Source of the DNA: Meloidogyne chitwoodi
Taxonomy: Eukaryota > Nematoda > Chromadorea > Rhabditida > Meloidogynidae
Length of the DNA: 64,000 bases
Reading direction: 5' to 3'
Assembly: GCA_015183035.1 (NCBI GenBank)
Contig: JACZZP010000010.1
Span: 1,302,001 to 1,366,000 of the forward strand
The notes below the pieces were generated by a model. That model ran no database searches. It was not told where the DNA came from and was given only the letters and a program-made list of their open reading frames with translations. Numbering within the stretch: the first letter of the stretch is position 1; each line of letters opens with the position of its first letter. Positions 52,327-64,000 of the stretch are shown piece by piece. The position numbers were made by a program, and so were the translations under genes.

Positions 52327-53308
52327 ATGAGAGATTTATTTGTTTGTATAAATTGCTTAAGTCCATCGCCAACACTTTATACCAAATACAGCATTGATGT
52401 TATGCGAATAACTGAATGTGTATGTAATAATTTACTTAAAAATTCAAAACCTTGGATATCAAATAATTTATAGAAAATTTGTGGCTCAGCCGTTGACAAA
52501 TATGTTGAATATGATACTGCCCTAATCATAATAGATTTGGTTTTAAGCTTTAAATTTCATTATACCCGAACTTAGATTTTACAATATAAAACCGCTTACC
52601 GACATGTACTAATCAACTTGAATTTTAAGGTATTTATTAAATTAAAAGTTACTGGTTTTAAATTTTTTTATCATTTTGTCAGTCTTTTCTTCGAATTGTC
52701 TTCATTTTTCTCCTCTGTGATGCTTATGAAGGTTGGATGGAAAGAAAATCATCGGCAGAAATTGGCGCAAGCCATCGAGTTTTTTACGATTTGGAATGGA
52801 CTTTTTATGAATGTCTCCTACGAAGTTTAATAGAATTTGTCATTTATGTTATTACTTTATGTTTGTCGGTCAATTTTCTCATCCGATTAAGAAAAAAACA
52901 AATTAAAGTATTTTTATTAACTAATTTTAAATTATCAAAGATAAACAGCCTAGGATTGAACAATTTCTTCACAGCACAAACAGAAATTATTTACTTTTTT
53001 CTATTGAATATGCCTTAATCAGTTTCTACGGGAATTTATTTATCGTCTTTTCGATTATCTGGAAATTGCACGGAGAATATTTTCATAAGATGCTTATACA
53101 GACTTTCATATTAATTTCACATTTACAGGTTCAACGAGGTGAGGATGAATATTATTTCTTAAATTTTTTATCCAAATAATGTTAAGCACTGTACCCTGAA
53201 TTTGGTTTTTGGAATACACCTGCTGTTCTCATAAGCTTTTTAGTTCAATTTGGAACAGGACATCTCACACAAAAATATATTGGAATATTCACTAGTTCCT
53301 TTTATTAA
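52327..53308 (+). CDS. ARV1 sterol and lipid homeostasis protein
   Basis: ER membrane protein needed for sterol distribution and GPI synthesis. ATG 52327 gives MRDLFVCINCLSPSPTLYTK, then YSIDVMRITEC joined to KICGSAVDKYVEYDTALII: the ARV1 homology domain with two CxxC zinc pairs (CINC and CKIC). Then ILQYKTAYRHVLINLNFK and FIFLLCDAYEGW, typical of ARV1, followed by FYDLEWTFYECLLRSLIEFV and three or four hydrophobic segments. The end is IGIFTSSFY, TAA 53306-53308. Exons are 52327-52419, 52474-52539, 52576-52629, 52683-about 52905 and two more. About 230 residues, shorter than vertebrate ARV1 in the loops. Confidence 0.85.
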
Positions 53309-53391
53309 TTTATTTTTTATAAATCTCTTTATTTAATAAATATGCTTTGAATAAAATGTCAAATATATAAAAATTAAAAAATAATTATGAT

Positions 53392-55567
53392 TTATTTAAT
53401 TTGCGGGAAAGCCATTTGTGGTTTGGCGGATTCAGCACTATCTTCCGAGCGCCAAAGTGATGTAACAGTTTTTATTTGCGTGTAGAAATTGAGTCCGGCA
53501 CGTCCATAGAAATTGGAATCGCCAAGGAAACTATAATTTATACGTGTTAAATAAATATTTTTTTACCTTCCACGAGAACCAGTAAACGAAAACATAGGTA
53601 GAGGTACTGGAATAGGAACATTAATACCAACTTGGCCAACATCGATTTGTGACGTAAAGCGATGAGCAGCAGCGCCATTACTAGTAAATATTGCCGTACC
53701 GTTTCCATAATGGTTTGCATTAATTAAATTGATAGCATCGTCCAAAGTATTCACTTCAAGTACACAAAGGACAGGTCCAAAAATTTCTTCCTGCAAATAA
53801 AAAATATTGCTTACTAAATGTAGTGTACTTTATAACAGAGCATTTCTGGTTTCACACCCGTAATCACAGTTGCACCGACAAAATTTCCTTGTTCAAAGCC
53901 ATTCACTCTAACTCCAGTCCCATCCAATGGAATATTAGCACCTTCTGCTTTTGCCGATTCAATTAATTCAACAATTCTTAGTTTTGCCTTTTGGGAAATT
54001 ACAGGACCAATTTCTGTTCTAGCATCCCATCCAGGACCAACAACTAGACGACGAGCTCGTTCAATCAAATCCGGGATCCAATTGCGTGCATCACCAACAA
54101 AAACAGCAGTAGAGAGTGCCATACAACGCTGGCCAGCTGCACCAAATGCGGCAGCTACGACCTTCAAAAGTAAATTATCAAAGATGGTATTTCGTAAAAA
54201 ATAATTATTTTTAAAAACATTGTTTCAATTACCTGATTAAGTGCATGTTCTTTATTAGCATCGGATAAAACAACGCCATGATTCTTCGCACCCAAATTTG
54301 ATTGTACACGCTTTCCATGTTTGGCCCCTTCCTCATATATATATTTGCCCTATAGTAATTATTAAAAAATAAAAAAATATAGAATACTGCTTGGTCACTG
54401 CCAACAAAGGAGATGGCTTTAATTTCTGGATGTTGACAAATGAATTTTACTGAATCATTTGTTCCATGAATTACATTGACGCAGCCATCAGGAATACCTG
54501 CTTCCTGAAAAATACATCAAAATATTATATATGAAAATCAAGATTTATGTAACCTTTGCTAATTCAACTAGCAGTAAAGTAGCACCCGGATCCTGTTCTG
54601 AAGGTTTCAACAACATTGTGTTACCAGCTACTAATGATAAAGGCATCATCCAGAGAGGAATCATTGCTGGAAAATTGAAAGGGCAAATCCCTTAAGGTGG
54701 AAAATCTTATTTCATTTAATAAATTAAATTTTAAATAAAGTTAATTACCAGCGGTAACACCAAGAGGTAATCTTAAACTGTATGTTTCCATATCAGCTGC
54801 AACACTAAAAAATTTTTTATCTTTTGAATTAAGGTCGATAATGGTTTGGAATTATTTTCTCGTCGAAATATAAAAATTATTCAAACACATTTGCAATGGC
54901 AACTTTCGGCGGGACTACAATTACAAACCATTGCCTGTGGTCCTTACTTCGGTAAATGCTCACCAAGCAGCATAGTCGCCGCATTACATGCAAATTCCAC
55001 AACCTAATATTTTTTCATTATTAAAATAAATTTAAAGAATCAAACCTGTAATCCACGAAAGACATCGCCTTCAGCATCGGTGAGTGTTTTTCCTTGTTCA
55101 CGCGTGATATTTTCAGCTAACCTCTTTTGATTCCGTTTTATAAGATCTTGAAGCCTTAAATTCGTAAAATTTATCTGCTTGAAGACTGTCAATATTTATT
55201 AGTTAGTACAATTTTATACCTGAACATGCATTGTTGACGTGAAACAATTGAAGTATTACGCCATAATTTAAATGCTGAACGACAAGAATTAACCGCATGC
55301 TCCATTTCCTCATTGGTAGATTCCGGGACTCTACCAATTAGTTCATTTGTAGCCTTAATTCAAAAATTATAAAAAAATTGAAAACAAAAATTCAAGAACC
55401 CAAATAAACGGTAAAAATCTAAAAAAACATACAGGGTTCAGAAGATCGATCCATTTACATGTCTTTGACTGAACTGCTTTACCATCAATCCAAAGTGGAA
55501 CTGCTGCTGAATCACCAGTAATGAAACATTTTGAAAAAATGGTTAACCGTTTTGCAGCTAATAACAT
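53392..55567 (-). CDS. Methylmalonate-semialdehyde dehydrogenase (ALDH6A1)
   Basis: Mitochondrial CoA-dependent aldehyde dehydrogenase of valine and pyrimidine catabolism. ATG 55567 gives [20 protein letters not shown], a likely targeting peptide. Then [80 protein letters not shown] and the catalytic Cys in [13 protein letters not shown]. The CoA-type C-terminal part has [20 protein letters not shown] and [20 protein letters not shown], ending MAFPAN in one frame reading and PQIK with TAA at 53392-53394. The GQRCMALS motif is specific to ALDH6. The 3' end is only 83 bp from the convergent ARV1 stop. Confidence 0.93.
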
Positions 55568-56341
55568 CTCTTTGAAAGCTTCAAATGGAAATTGTTAAAT
55601 ACCAGACTTCAAATTAAAAAAAAACATGCTTAAGAATTTTAAAGCATTTATATAGTTAAACGTGTTTTTGAAAAACGAACCCCAAAAATAAAAACTATTT
55701 ATTGTTTAGTCACATTTTTTTCTTACTTAAAAAATAAACCAATCATTATAGAGAGATAGCTTTGTACAAGAATTAATAACTTGTGTATATAAATCAAATT
55801 ATAGAAATTTAAAAATACAAAGCACATATATTATTTTCACAAAATTAACATAAATTTTATGATTGGAGAGTTGTAAAAATAATTTTATTTCTTTAATTTT
55901 TAAATTAAAAATTCTCTCTAATCATCTACTAGCAAACTTAATTGATTAAAAATAAAGGAGGAGGCTAAATAAAAGAGGAGAGTACAAATTCATAGGGAAC
56001 ACCATTCTCTTATGTCACACTGTCGCATCGCGTGATCAAAATTTTAATACACTATTTATTAATTAATAATAGTATATTCATTAAGTCATAACTTTTAATA
56101 TTATAACTTCTTATTTATATTAATATTATTTATCTGAAAAATTGAAACTGTTTGGGGTTTGATTTAATTTGAGGTTACACATTGTCAATAAAAATTTTTT
56201 AAAATGGAGTAAATATGATTGGGTGAAGGTGTAGGAAACATAATAGAAAATTAAGAAATATGGAAAATAATGTATACACTTTTAGTTGAGTAGAAATAAT
56301 ATAGATAATAGCAGATACTTAGCCAAATTATTTTTGGATGT
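55568..56341. other. Intergenic region
   Basis: Contains the upstream region of ALDH6A1 and the 3' UTR of the ONECUT gene. AT-rich; no inverted repeat or RNA gene seen. Confidence 0.35.
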
Positions 56342-59300
56342 TCAGGGGCTTTTACGCGCATATGCTATGCTTCGACATACAACCTCATCAACGGTTTGTT
56401 CAATAAGACTGAGATTTTCAGCTGACGAAGGAGCAGCAGATAATGGTGAAGATTTAGGGTGTATCGAAGGTTGAATCTGAGAATGTTGATCAAGAAGCTG
56501 CTGTGTTGATTCATCTAGTTCTTCATCACAAAATTGTTGTTGTTCATTATTTGGAGGCGTATCAGGAGGTGGAGTAATTGTTCGTATCTAAAATTGATTT
56601 ATTATACAAAGATTATAGACAAAAATTGACCTACACGGTTTTCTTTTATTCTCTAATTCAATATTCTTATTTTTTTTTCTAATTTTATATTTACCCTTTG
56701 ATTTAAAACATGCTTAAGTATAATGATAGTATGTAACGTAAATATTTTTTCCCATTTTTAGCCTTTTTTAAAAAATTTTGTTTCTTCAATTATATATTTA
56801 AATAATGTTGAGCGTCTCCATAAAATGGAAACGACATATTTTGACAAATATCATTATAATTATTTGGAAATGTTGAACTTGTAGAATTATTGACGAAGAA
56901 ATTATTTATATTATTTAGCTATAATATTGTATTATTTTAAATTATAAAATTCTATATCTCCAAAAAAAAATTAAAAAAAACCTGTTGATAAGGTGCAGGT
57001 TCATCGCACCCAAGTCCATTACCATTTCGCGAACGTCGACGTGCGTTCATGAAGAAATTGGAAACAGTTGACATATCGAGCCTGAGATGTTCGGCGATTG
57101 TTTGTTGCATTTCACGACTTGGTCTCTGTGTTTCTTTGAAAATCGCCTAAAAATGTCAATAAATTAAAACTATAAACTAAATATAAACCTGAAGTGTTCG
57201 CTTTTGAATATCAGTAAAGACAAGACGTGGTCGCTTTAGTGGTTGGCCATCTTCTCCAGCACTTCTTCGTCGGTGGTGATGACGAGAATTCTGTGCTGGT
57301 GTTGGCGGTGGAATAATGCCGGATGGCATAGGACCTTTTAATATCGAAATATATTTATAAGAATAATTAAAAACCTTTATACATATCCAAAATACTTAAG
57401 CGAATATGTAAAGGTTGCTGTAGCCAATTATACATTCGCTTAAAGGTTTCACGACCAGACTTAAGGCGATTCCATGGCTTTGGGTTACGCAAAAGATCTG
57501 AAAGAGTGCCTTGGCTCCGACATAAAATACGCTCAGCAAAAATTGCCTGAGGAATTGAATGTTGCTAAAATTGAATAAAATTTATTTATTTTTTTTACAA
57601 TTTAAACCTTCAGTTCATATGCAACACGTTTGCATAAATCTTTTGTATCAATATAAATTTCATCGTCAATTTCGGCATTCAATGGATCTATTTCTCCTGT
57701 TAAATGCTGATAGGAAGATGGCGAAACAATACCTTAATTAACAAGATAAAAAGAAAATTTTAAAAATATTTACCAGTAGTGAGTTCAGACCCCAATGCAG
57801 CATAAACATCGATATTAATTGGATTATTTGCAGCCTCATGCGCTGCAGCTGCTGCCAATTGATGATGAACAACTGCTTGTTCTTCTTGTTGTTGTTGAAG
57901 GAGTAAGTGTTGATTTTGAGATATTTTTGACTTAATGTTAGAGCGTCTTGGCGCTGGCATTGGAGAAGCAATAGCAGCAGGTGTAGGGGCATTTCCAGGG
58001 TGGACCAAATGATGCTGAAGGATATTGAAAATAAATTAAAACTTCTAGATTTTCCAAATGCTCCATAAAAAGTTTTAAATAATAAAGTACTACGAATTTT
58101 TTGTATCAATGCACTTTTAGAAAATAATCAATATTTTATAATCTAAAATTAAACAAAAGATAAATTTAAAAACCTGAATAGACAATCTGTGCTGAAGTGT
58201 TTGCTGAGGATGTGACGGTTGTTGCATTTGTTGAGAAGGCCCCACTGAAGGAGGCGGACGAGAATGATGGGCCATCTGATGAACAATGAAATGGGTAGAA
58301 TGGGGGCTAGACTGCTGAAAGAAAAATAATATAAATTACAATCTGTGTGCATACTGATTCTCGAGAAAGTGACGCAAGCAACGAGGAAGTGATCTCAACA
58401 TTGCTAAGAGCTGGAGGCGTCTCAGCATTAGCCATCCTTTCAAGTTCCTGAGCAGTTGGTTGGCCCGAGCCAAGTGTATACCCAGATTCATAATCATGGG
58501 CAGTCGACTATAAAATTATAATTAAACTTCTCGTATATACCAAAAATAAAAATTAGTCAACCTGATAACCAGCAGAACTCAATTCAGATGGATTAATTTC
58601 TTCTTCTTTTATATAAGATACATTATTGCGACGGATTCCACTCAACAAATCACTAGTACGTCCTCCTCCACCATTTGTCCTATGATGATGATGGTGGTGG
58701 ACAACGGAATTGGCAAGAATTCCTAAGGCGCTATTGTCATTATTACGATTGCTTTCAAGTTGAAGAGGAGAGAGTAATCCAGCAGCTGTTCCATTTCCAA
58801 AACTAAAGTATTAAAATTCTTAAATTTTAAGTTGAGTGTCAATAGATAAAAATCCAAGTTTAAAAAAATACGATGTCTTTTCGATCTGGCTTGTGCCATG
58901 CATTTGATGATGTGTCGCCTCTAAGTGATCCAACGATTCCATCTTGAGAGAGGAAATATAATGGGAAGAGTTAGGCATTGAAATTAGATTTGCATATCCA
59001 CTAGAACTACGATAAATAAAACGTATTGTTAAATAATAAGATTAAATAAAAAACCTGCTTCCTGGAACACACACACTTGATCCAGATCCAGCCATACTAA
59101 CAGTGGTGAGTGAGGTGAGTTGTGGAATTCCTGCTGTTGTACCTGCACTTCTACCATCGTGGTTATTTACTGAACCGCTAAGCACACCATCAGCATGCTG
59201 TTGAGGAGAAATAGTTTCCAAAAAATTCTCAGGTAATTCTTCAAAATGCCGTGCTGGGGTATTAAAACTAATATGAGGCTCTATTTGTAGGAAACTAATT

Positions 59301-59512
59301 GGCAAGTTGTTACGTCTAAAATTAGAGTAACTATTATAAAATAAGAAGTTAATGTATTTTTAATAAAAAATTCATAAATGCAATTATCCAAGGATAAAAA
59401 TCATTAATATAAAAAATACATACTTTGGTGTTTGGCCATGTTGTTGCGCATTACTACCACCACTACTAGCTGAAGAGTGACTACCAATTGATGTAACAGC
59501 TGGAGGTTCCAT
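56342..59512 (-). CDS. ONECUT (CUT plus homeodomain) transcription factor
   Basis: Nuclear DNA-binding protein of the HNF6/ONECUT class; the C. elegans member CEH-48 acts in neurons. ATG 59512 gives MEPPAVTSIGSHSSASSGGS. The first half is low-complexity with a His run (VVHHHHHHRTNGG). The CUT domain runs EIYIDTKDLCKRVAYELKQH, SIPQAIFAERILCRSQGTLS and DLLRNPKPWNRLKSGRETFK. The homeodomain follows a short linker: KRPRLVFTDIQKRTLQAIFK, ETQRPSREMQQTIAEHLRLD and MSTVSNFFMNARRRSR. Phe48 and Met50 (NFFMNARRR) are the ONECUT signature. Two 3' ends are possible: a terminal exon at about 56800-56930 or the exon ending at TGA 56342-56344. Confidence 0.9.
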
Positions 59513-60414
59513 TGAAGCTTCGAATTGAAGCAAAAATAAAGATTCACTATTATTTAATTGCTATATTCAAGCTTTATCAGCAACAAAATAAAAATTTGAA
59601 TACCAATAAACTGTAATAAAAAGAATTAAAAATAATTTTATGTACGTAAATATGTATATGTTGAAGTATAATTTCTATTTTGGTTGTACGCTCATTAACT
59701 CTTGAAGATGCAAAAGAAATGCTACTGATAATAACAAGAATAGTTTTGAAAAAACACTAGATTATACAAAATATTCTCACAACACATACATAAGTATAGA
59801 ATGCAAATGACTACGAAATAGTAAGACCCACTGCCGAATTTTGTTTGCATTAACGCCCCTAGGTAATTTTATGTATGTCTAACCATATAATGGTTAGTTT
59901 AGTAGTGAAAAATAAGAAAAGTTTAATAAATAGTGTGTGTTACTCTCTTTCTCTAATTATATTCTCTCATTTTCTTCATTTTCTCTTTTAACGTCATGGA
60001 GGTTTTATTTTTATTAGTCTACTGTATTTGGCGAATATTTGAATTTTATGGTTTATAGAATTTCTAACAAATAAAGAAATTAGACGTAAGCAACGGATGT
60101 CTGAAATCAGAAAATTGTAATAAAAAAATAAACGGATTTCAACGCCCAAGAAATCTTTTAAACGCTCCCCACGATGTATCCTCATCAAGAAAACTTTTCA
60201 ACGCTCCCCCAGCTTAATCTCCTAAAAATTCTACATACTACCAACATAAAATTTTTAACGCATTAACTAATTTTATTAGATATTAAAAAAATATTCAATT
60301 TAATCTTTATCAAAATTTAATTAAAATTATACAAAATATTAATGCCAAAATTTGTTAAAAAATATATTTATATTAAGTTTCGAATAAAATATTAAAAAAT
60401 ATTTTTTTTCTTTT
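59513..60414. other. Upstream region of the ONECUT gene, with repeated AACGC words
   Basis: About 0.9 kb. A word close to TTTNAACGCYCCC recurs near 60137, 60168 and 60199, with a related TTAACGCCCC near 59848. Spacing of the three is about 31 bases. No open frame. They may be a decayed repeat or a binding-site cluster. Confidence 0.35.
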
Positions 60415-62972
60415 TTAAAAAACAATCATAGTTGTTTTTAGTTCTTTTCCATTACATTCTGCTAAATTTGAACTTTTTTGACAATTTTGAGTATTTTTAT
60501 TAAAAATATAATTTTCTGGACAAATATAATCATATGGAATCTCATTTAAACAAATAAAATAATATTTTGAACAATTTTGTCCATATACTCCATTAAATAA
60601 TTGAAAACATGGATTAGTCACTAAATAATAAAATAATAATTTATTTTAAACTTTTTTACTTGGTTTTTGTATTAAATTAGTTAATTTTTGTGTAATATGT
60701 AATGGATTATTTGCTCTTTTTCCTCCACATTCAGGCACATTTTCATCATAATCACATTGAGCAGCTTCTTGTGAATATTTTAAATTAGATGGACAATTAA
60801 ATATATAAATAATTGTTCCTGTACAACTAAAATATATAAATATTATTTATTTTATAAAATAAATAAAATACCTAAAATATATTCCATTACATCCTTTACT
60901 ATAATAACCAATAGCTTTATTTGTACAATTAAATTCTATATAAGCTGTATTTTCTGTTTGATTATGTATTGTTGGTATATTTTTAATAATTGTCCTTTTA
61001 AAAATAAAATAAAATAAAAAAGTTATTATAAATATTTTAACTTTTTTTGGTTATTATTATTTCCTCCACATTTTTTAATATTTTCTTTCATATTACATTG
61101 TTGATTTTCTTCATCAAAAAAAAGACCTAAAGGGCAATCTAATTTATAAATATATTTTTCTTGATTATTATTTAAAGGAAGACAAGCATAAAAATAAGAA
61201 TTACATCCATTATTATTTGAATAATAAATTAATTTTGATAAATTATTATTATTATTTAAACAAATTTGTGAATATTTTTTTTGAATAATAATTGTTGGAG
61301 ATGGTTGATTAATTGAACGATTAGGTAATTTAATACCTTCTTTTTTTTTTTAAAAAAAATAAAATATTAAATTAATTAAGGAATTAAAAAAGACTTTTAT
61401 TTTTATTTAAAAAATACCTTTAATTTCATTATTTATTTTAGTAATTAATTTTGGTTTATTTAATTCTTGTGAAGGTATAGAATATACAAGTGAAGGTGCT
61501 TGATGAATAATAATTGGTGGTAAAGTTAAAGGAATTAAAGAAGAAATTGGTTGTTTTATTAAATTAGAATTATAATTAGTATTATTAATTTGTTTTAAAT
61601 TACTAAATAATTATATTTAAATTTTATTTAATTTTTACTTTATTTGTTCTTGTTGTTTTTCATTATTATTTTTATTTTTGGGACAAATTGTTTCATTATA
61701 TTGACAAGAAAATGAATTTATATCAAAAACCTAAAAAAATTAAATTAATATTAATTAATTAATTAATTAATTTTTAATTAGTAAACCAAATTTTCTGGGC
61801 ATTTTAATTTAGTAGCTTGTTCATTAAGGCAACTATAAAAATATGAAGATGTGTAACATTCTTCTTTTTTAATATTTATTTGTTTTATTTTTGCGTAATA
61901 ACCATTCTTTTTTCCTCTTAAAAATATATATATATATATTTTTTAAATTATTAAAAAAAATAATTACGAGCAATTAAAATCAGAAAAAGGACGTGGAGGA
62001 GGTAATAATTCTGGATTAATAATATTTGAAGAAATATTTTTATTTGTTTTTCCACATTTTTGTTCATCTTGACATAAAGCATAAAAAGGATCAAATACAA
62101 GATTTTCTTTTTTTTAATAATAAAAATTTTAAATAAAAAAAATAAACCTGGACATTTTAATTTTTGAGGAAAACCTCCAACACCTTTTTTATTAAAAAAA
62201 AAAATATAATTTAATTTAAAAATAATTAATTTACAAATATAAAAATAAGAAGAACATTCTTTTCTATAATAATAACTATCAATTCTTTTTTTACAAGAAA
62301 AATTATCAGAAATTTGAGGCAAAATTGGTGGTGGTGTTGGTGGTAATATTGTTGTTGTTGTTGTTGTAAAATAAGAAGATTTAAAATTACTTTATTTATT
62401 TAATTTATATTATTTTTTTAAAATTAAATAATTATATGTAAATTTACTTTATTTGATTAGTACAATTATTTGAATATTCTTCTACACATTTTCCAATATT
62501 TGTATCAAAAATTAATCCTTTTGAACATTTTAATTTTAAAGATTTATTATTAAAACATAAAATATAATTATTTTGACAATTTTTTGATTTTAAATAATAA
62601 CCATTTAATTTATTTAAACATTCATTATTATTATTATTTAATTGTTGTTTTGGTTGTGAATATATTAATTTAGGAGAAGGAATAATTTCAATATTATTAT
62701 TTGATTTAAATAAACTAATTTTTTAAAAATAAATAAAATTATTTTAAATTAAAATATTTCAAAAATTATTACAAAAACAAACAAACAAACAAACACAAAT
62801 AAACAAAAAAGACAATAAATAAAAATTAAAATTTATATAAAATTAATTAATTAATTTTAATCAAAAAGTAATTTAATTATTTTTGTTAAAAAAAGGAAAT
62901 ATTATTTTCAATAAAACAAAATACTTATTAAATTAGGTAAAACAAAAGACACAACAAAATAATTATAAACAT
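60415..62972 (-). CDS. Secreted protein with six chitin-binding (peritrophin-A) domains
   Basis: Six CBM14-type modules of six cysteines each, separated by Pro/Thr/Asn-rich linkers. In order: ECLNKLNGYYLKSKNCQ, FSCKKRIDSYYYRKECSSYF, FNCSRGKKNGYYAKI, a divergent ICLNNNNNLSKLIYYSNNNG, FNCTNKAIGYYSKGCNGIYF and PCFQLFNGVYGQNCSKYYFI, ending ELKTTMIVF at TAA 60415-60417. Such proteins cross-link chitin in the nematode eggshell, or in the feeding apparatus. The start is uncertain: ATG 62972 gives MFIIILLCLLF, a good signal peptide, and joins in frame to LFKSNNNIEIIPSP through a weak donor. Codon use is strongly A/T-biased. It follows a related gene in tandem. Confidence 0.7.
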
Positions 62973-63054
62973 TTATTTTATTTATTTATTAAATAATTAA
63001 TATCAACGATTATTATTATTTTTATTAAAAAAAAAAGAAAAAGTAATAATTTTA

Positions 63055-64000
63055 CTATTTTCCTTCTCCTTTTTTGCCACATTCAGCAGAAAATGTACAT
63101 CCAAAATGTTTTGGATCAAAAAGAGTTCCAGTGGCACAATTTTGTTTATAAGTATATCCACCAGTACAAATAATCCAAAATGATTGACAAGAATTTTGAT
63201 AATAATAACCATCAGCTTTTCCATGACAATTAAATTCTCCATAAGTAGAAGGAATTTTAACAGTATCAGGAGAGCCACCAGGAGAAATTTGTTGGGATTT
63301 ATAACTAAATAAATAAATAAATTAATTTTATTTTTTTACTTTGATGGTGGTGGATGATTATATGACTTTATTGGAGTTTTTTGACATTCATCTTTAAAAG
63401 TACATTCAGCTTTTTCTGGCTTAAATAAAGTTCCTGCAGGACAATATTGAGTAAAAGCACTTTCACCACTACAAACATAATAATAATTTTGACAAGATTT
63501 TTTATAATAAAATCCATCTTTTCTTCCTTTACAACTAATTGGTAATGGTGGAGGAGTTAAAGGTGGAGGAATTGGAGATGGAGGAAAATATGAAGAAGAG
63601 TTTTGTTGAGAAGAATATTTTGGGGGAGAAGGACCATCACATTTTTCTTTATAATCACATTGTTTTGATTTAATATTAAAATATAATAAGCCTGGACATG
63701 TTGTTTTATAGGCAATACCTTTTTTTAATTAAATTATAATTAATTAGTAATTAATTAAATAATTAACCATTAGTACAAGTATAATAATCTTTTGAACATC
63801 CATCCTTTACATAATAACCATCAGCTTTTCCTTGGCAATTGAAAGAATGTGGGGGTTGTACATAAGGCTGTATAGGTTGTGGAGGAGGTGCATATGGTTG
63901 TTGAGCATTACGTTTTTGACGGAAAAAGTGATTTTTGCCATAATAAGGTTGAGGTGGTGGTTTTCCATAGCTTGGAGGTGCGGGGGGTTGTCCATAGCTT
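63055..64000 (-). CDS. Chitin-binding (peritrophin-A) protein, N-terminus outside window
   Basis: Minus-strand gene whose 5' part lies beyond 64000. The visible part begins in a Pro/Tyr/Gln-rich linker (SYGQPPAPPSYGKPPPQPYY) with a KRN basic site, then has three chitin-binding modules: FNCQGKADGYYVKDGCSKDY, ISCKGRKDGFYYKKSCQNYY and FNCHGKADGYYYQNSCQSFW. Each has the expected C..G.Y....C...Y..C order and a closing cysteine pair. The protein ends CTFSAECGKKGEGK, TAG 63055-63057. The modules are closer to each other than to those of the next gene. Likely an eggshell or cuticle-type chitin matrix protein. Confidence 0.8.

Noticed and set aside
52440..52560. Minus-strand frame AVSYSTYLSTAEPQIFYKLF as part of a gene upstream of the frame at 52216-52375
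   Set aside because: It is the antisense of ARV1 exons 1-2, which match the family strongly (CINC, CKIC, DKYVEYD). No phase-compatible splice to the other minus frame was found.
61740..61790. Runs such as AATTAATTAATT and the TTG repeat near 62345 as notable repeats
   Set aside because: Simple low-complexity tracts expected at this base composition and in Asn/Thr-rich linkers.

Overview
The window is AT-rich nuclear DNA from a nematode. Genes are broken by many short introns of about 35-60 bases with GT..AG ends, and an acceptor-like TTTTCAG sits just before at least one start codon, as expected for spliced-leader trans-splicing. Several families are typical of nematodes: an NRF-6-like acyltransferase, MIG-18-like Fn1-repeat secreted protein, a Cys-loop channel and an ACT1-like death-domain adaptor. 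The composition and miniature transposons would suit a root-knot nematode (Meloidogyne), but nothing in the window proves the genus.

Layout. 1-12.9 kb: CARM1 methyltransferase (5' end outside the window), gamma-glutamylcyclotransferase, catalase (minus), RAB-39, WDFY2 (minus) and a SKP2-type F-box/LRR protein. 14.1-25.2 kb: an SLC36-type amino-acid transporter carrying a transposon in its last coding exon, an ACT1/MyD88-like adaptor (minus), a secreted Fn1-repeat protein and an NRF-6-like acyltransferase. 26.3-38.0 kb: a MIF4G protein resembling PAIP1, a TRPML/CUP-5 channel and an FCHO F-BAR protein without a recognisable C-terminal domain. 38.4-51.7 kb, all on the minus strand: CARNMT1, WDR59, SPATA20 and a Cys-loop channel, of which the first three are spaced closely enough to be an operon. 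52.3-64 kb: ARV1, ALDH6A1 (minus), a ONECUT homeobox gene (minus) and two tandem chitin-binding (peritrophin-A) genes (minus), the second leaving the window.

Mobile DNA is the most distinctive part. Four elements of about 345-608 bp begin with GG. Three have perfect 8-bp target duplications, and the fourth has a decayed one. Two carry a relic that resembles the N-terminus of an ISXO2-like (Merlin-type) transposase. Three of them sit in or beside the catalase gene, two of these inside introns. The fourth sits in a coding exon of the SLC36 gene, where splice sites in or next to the element would remove it in frame, so it may act as a new intron. A separate fold-back element at 18.46-18.88 kb has a 9-bp duplication, as MULEs do. 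An insert in an FCHO intron ends like a Helitron.

By function, the genes are mostly housekeeping: arginine and carnosine methylation, glutathione turnover, peroxide removal, endolysosomal traffic (RAB-39, WDFY2, TRPML, FCHO), TORC1 regulation (WDR59, SLC36), lipid and sterol handling (ARV1, NRF-6-like) and valine catabolism (ALDH6A1). The chitin-binding pair probably belongs to the eggshell or another chitinous matrix. Exon boundaries and starts were read by eye and are approximate unless a splice or stop site is stated.
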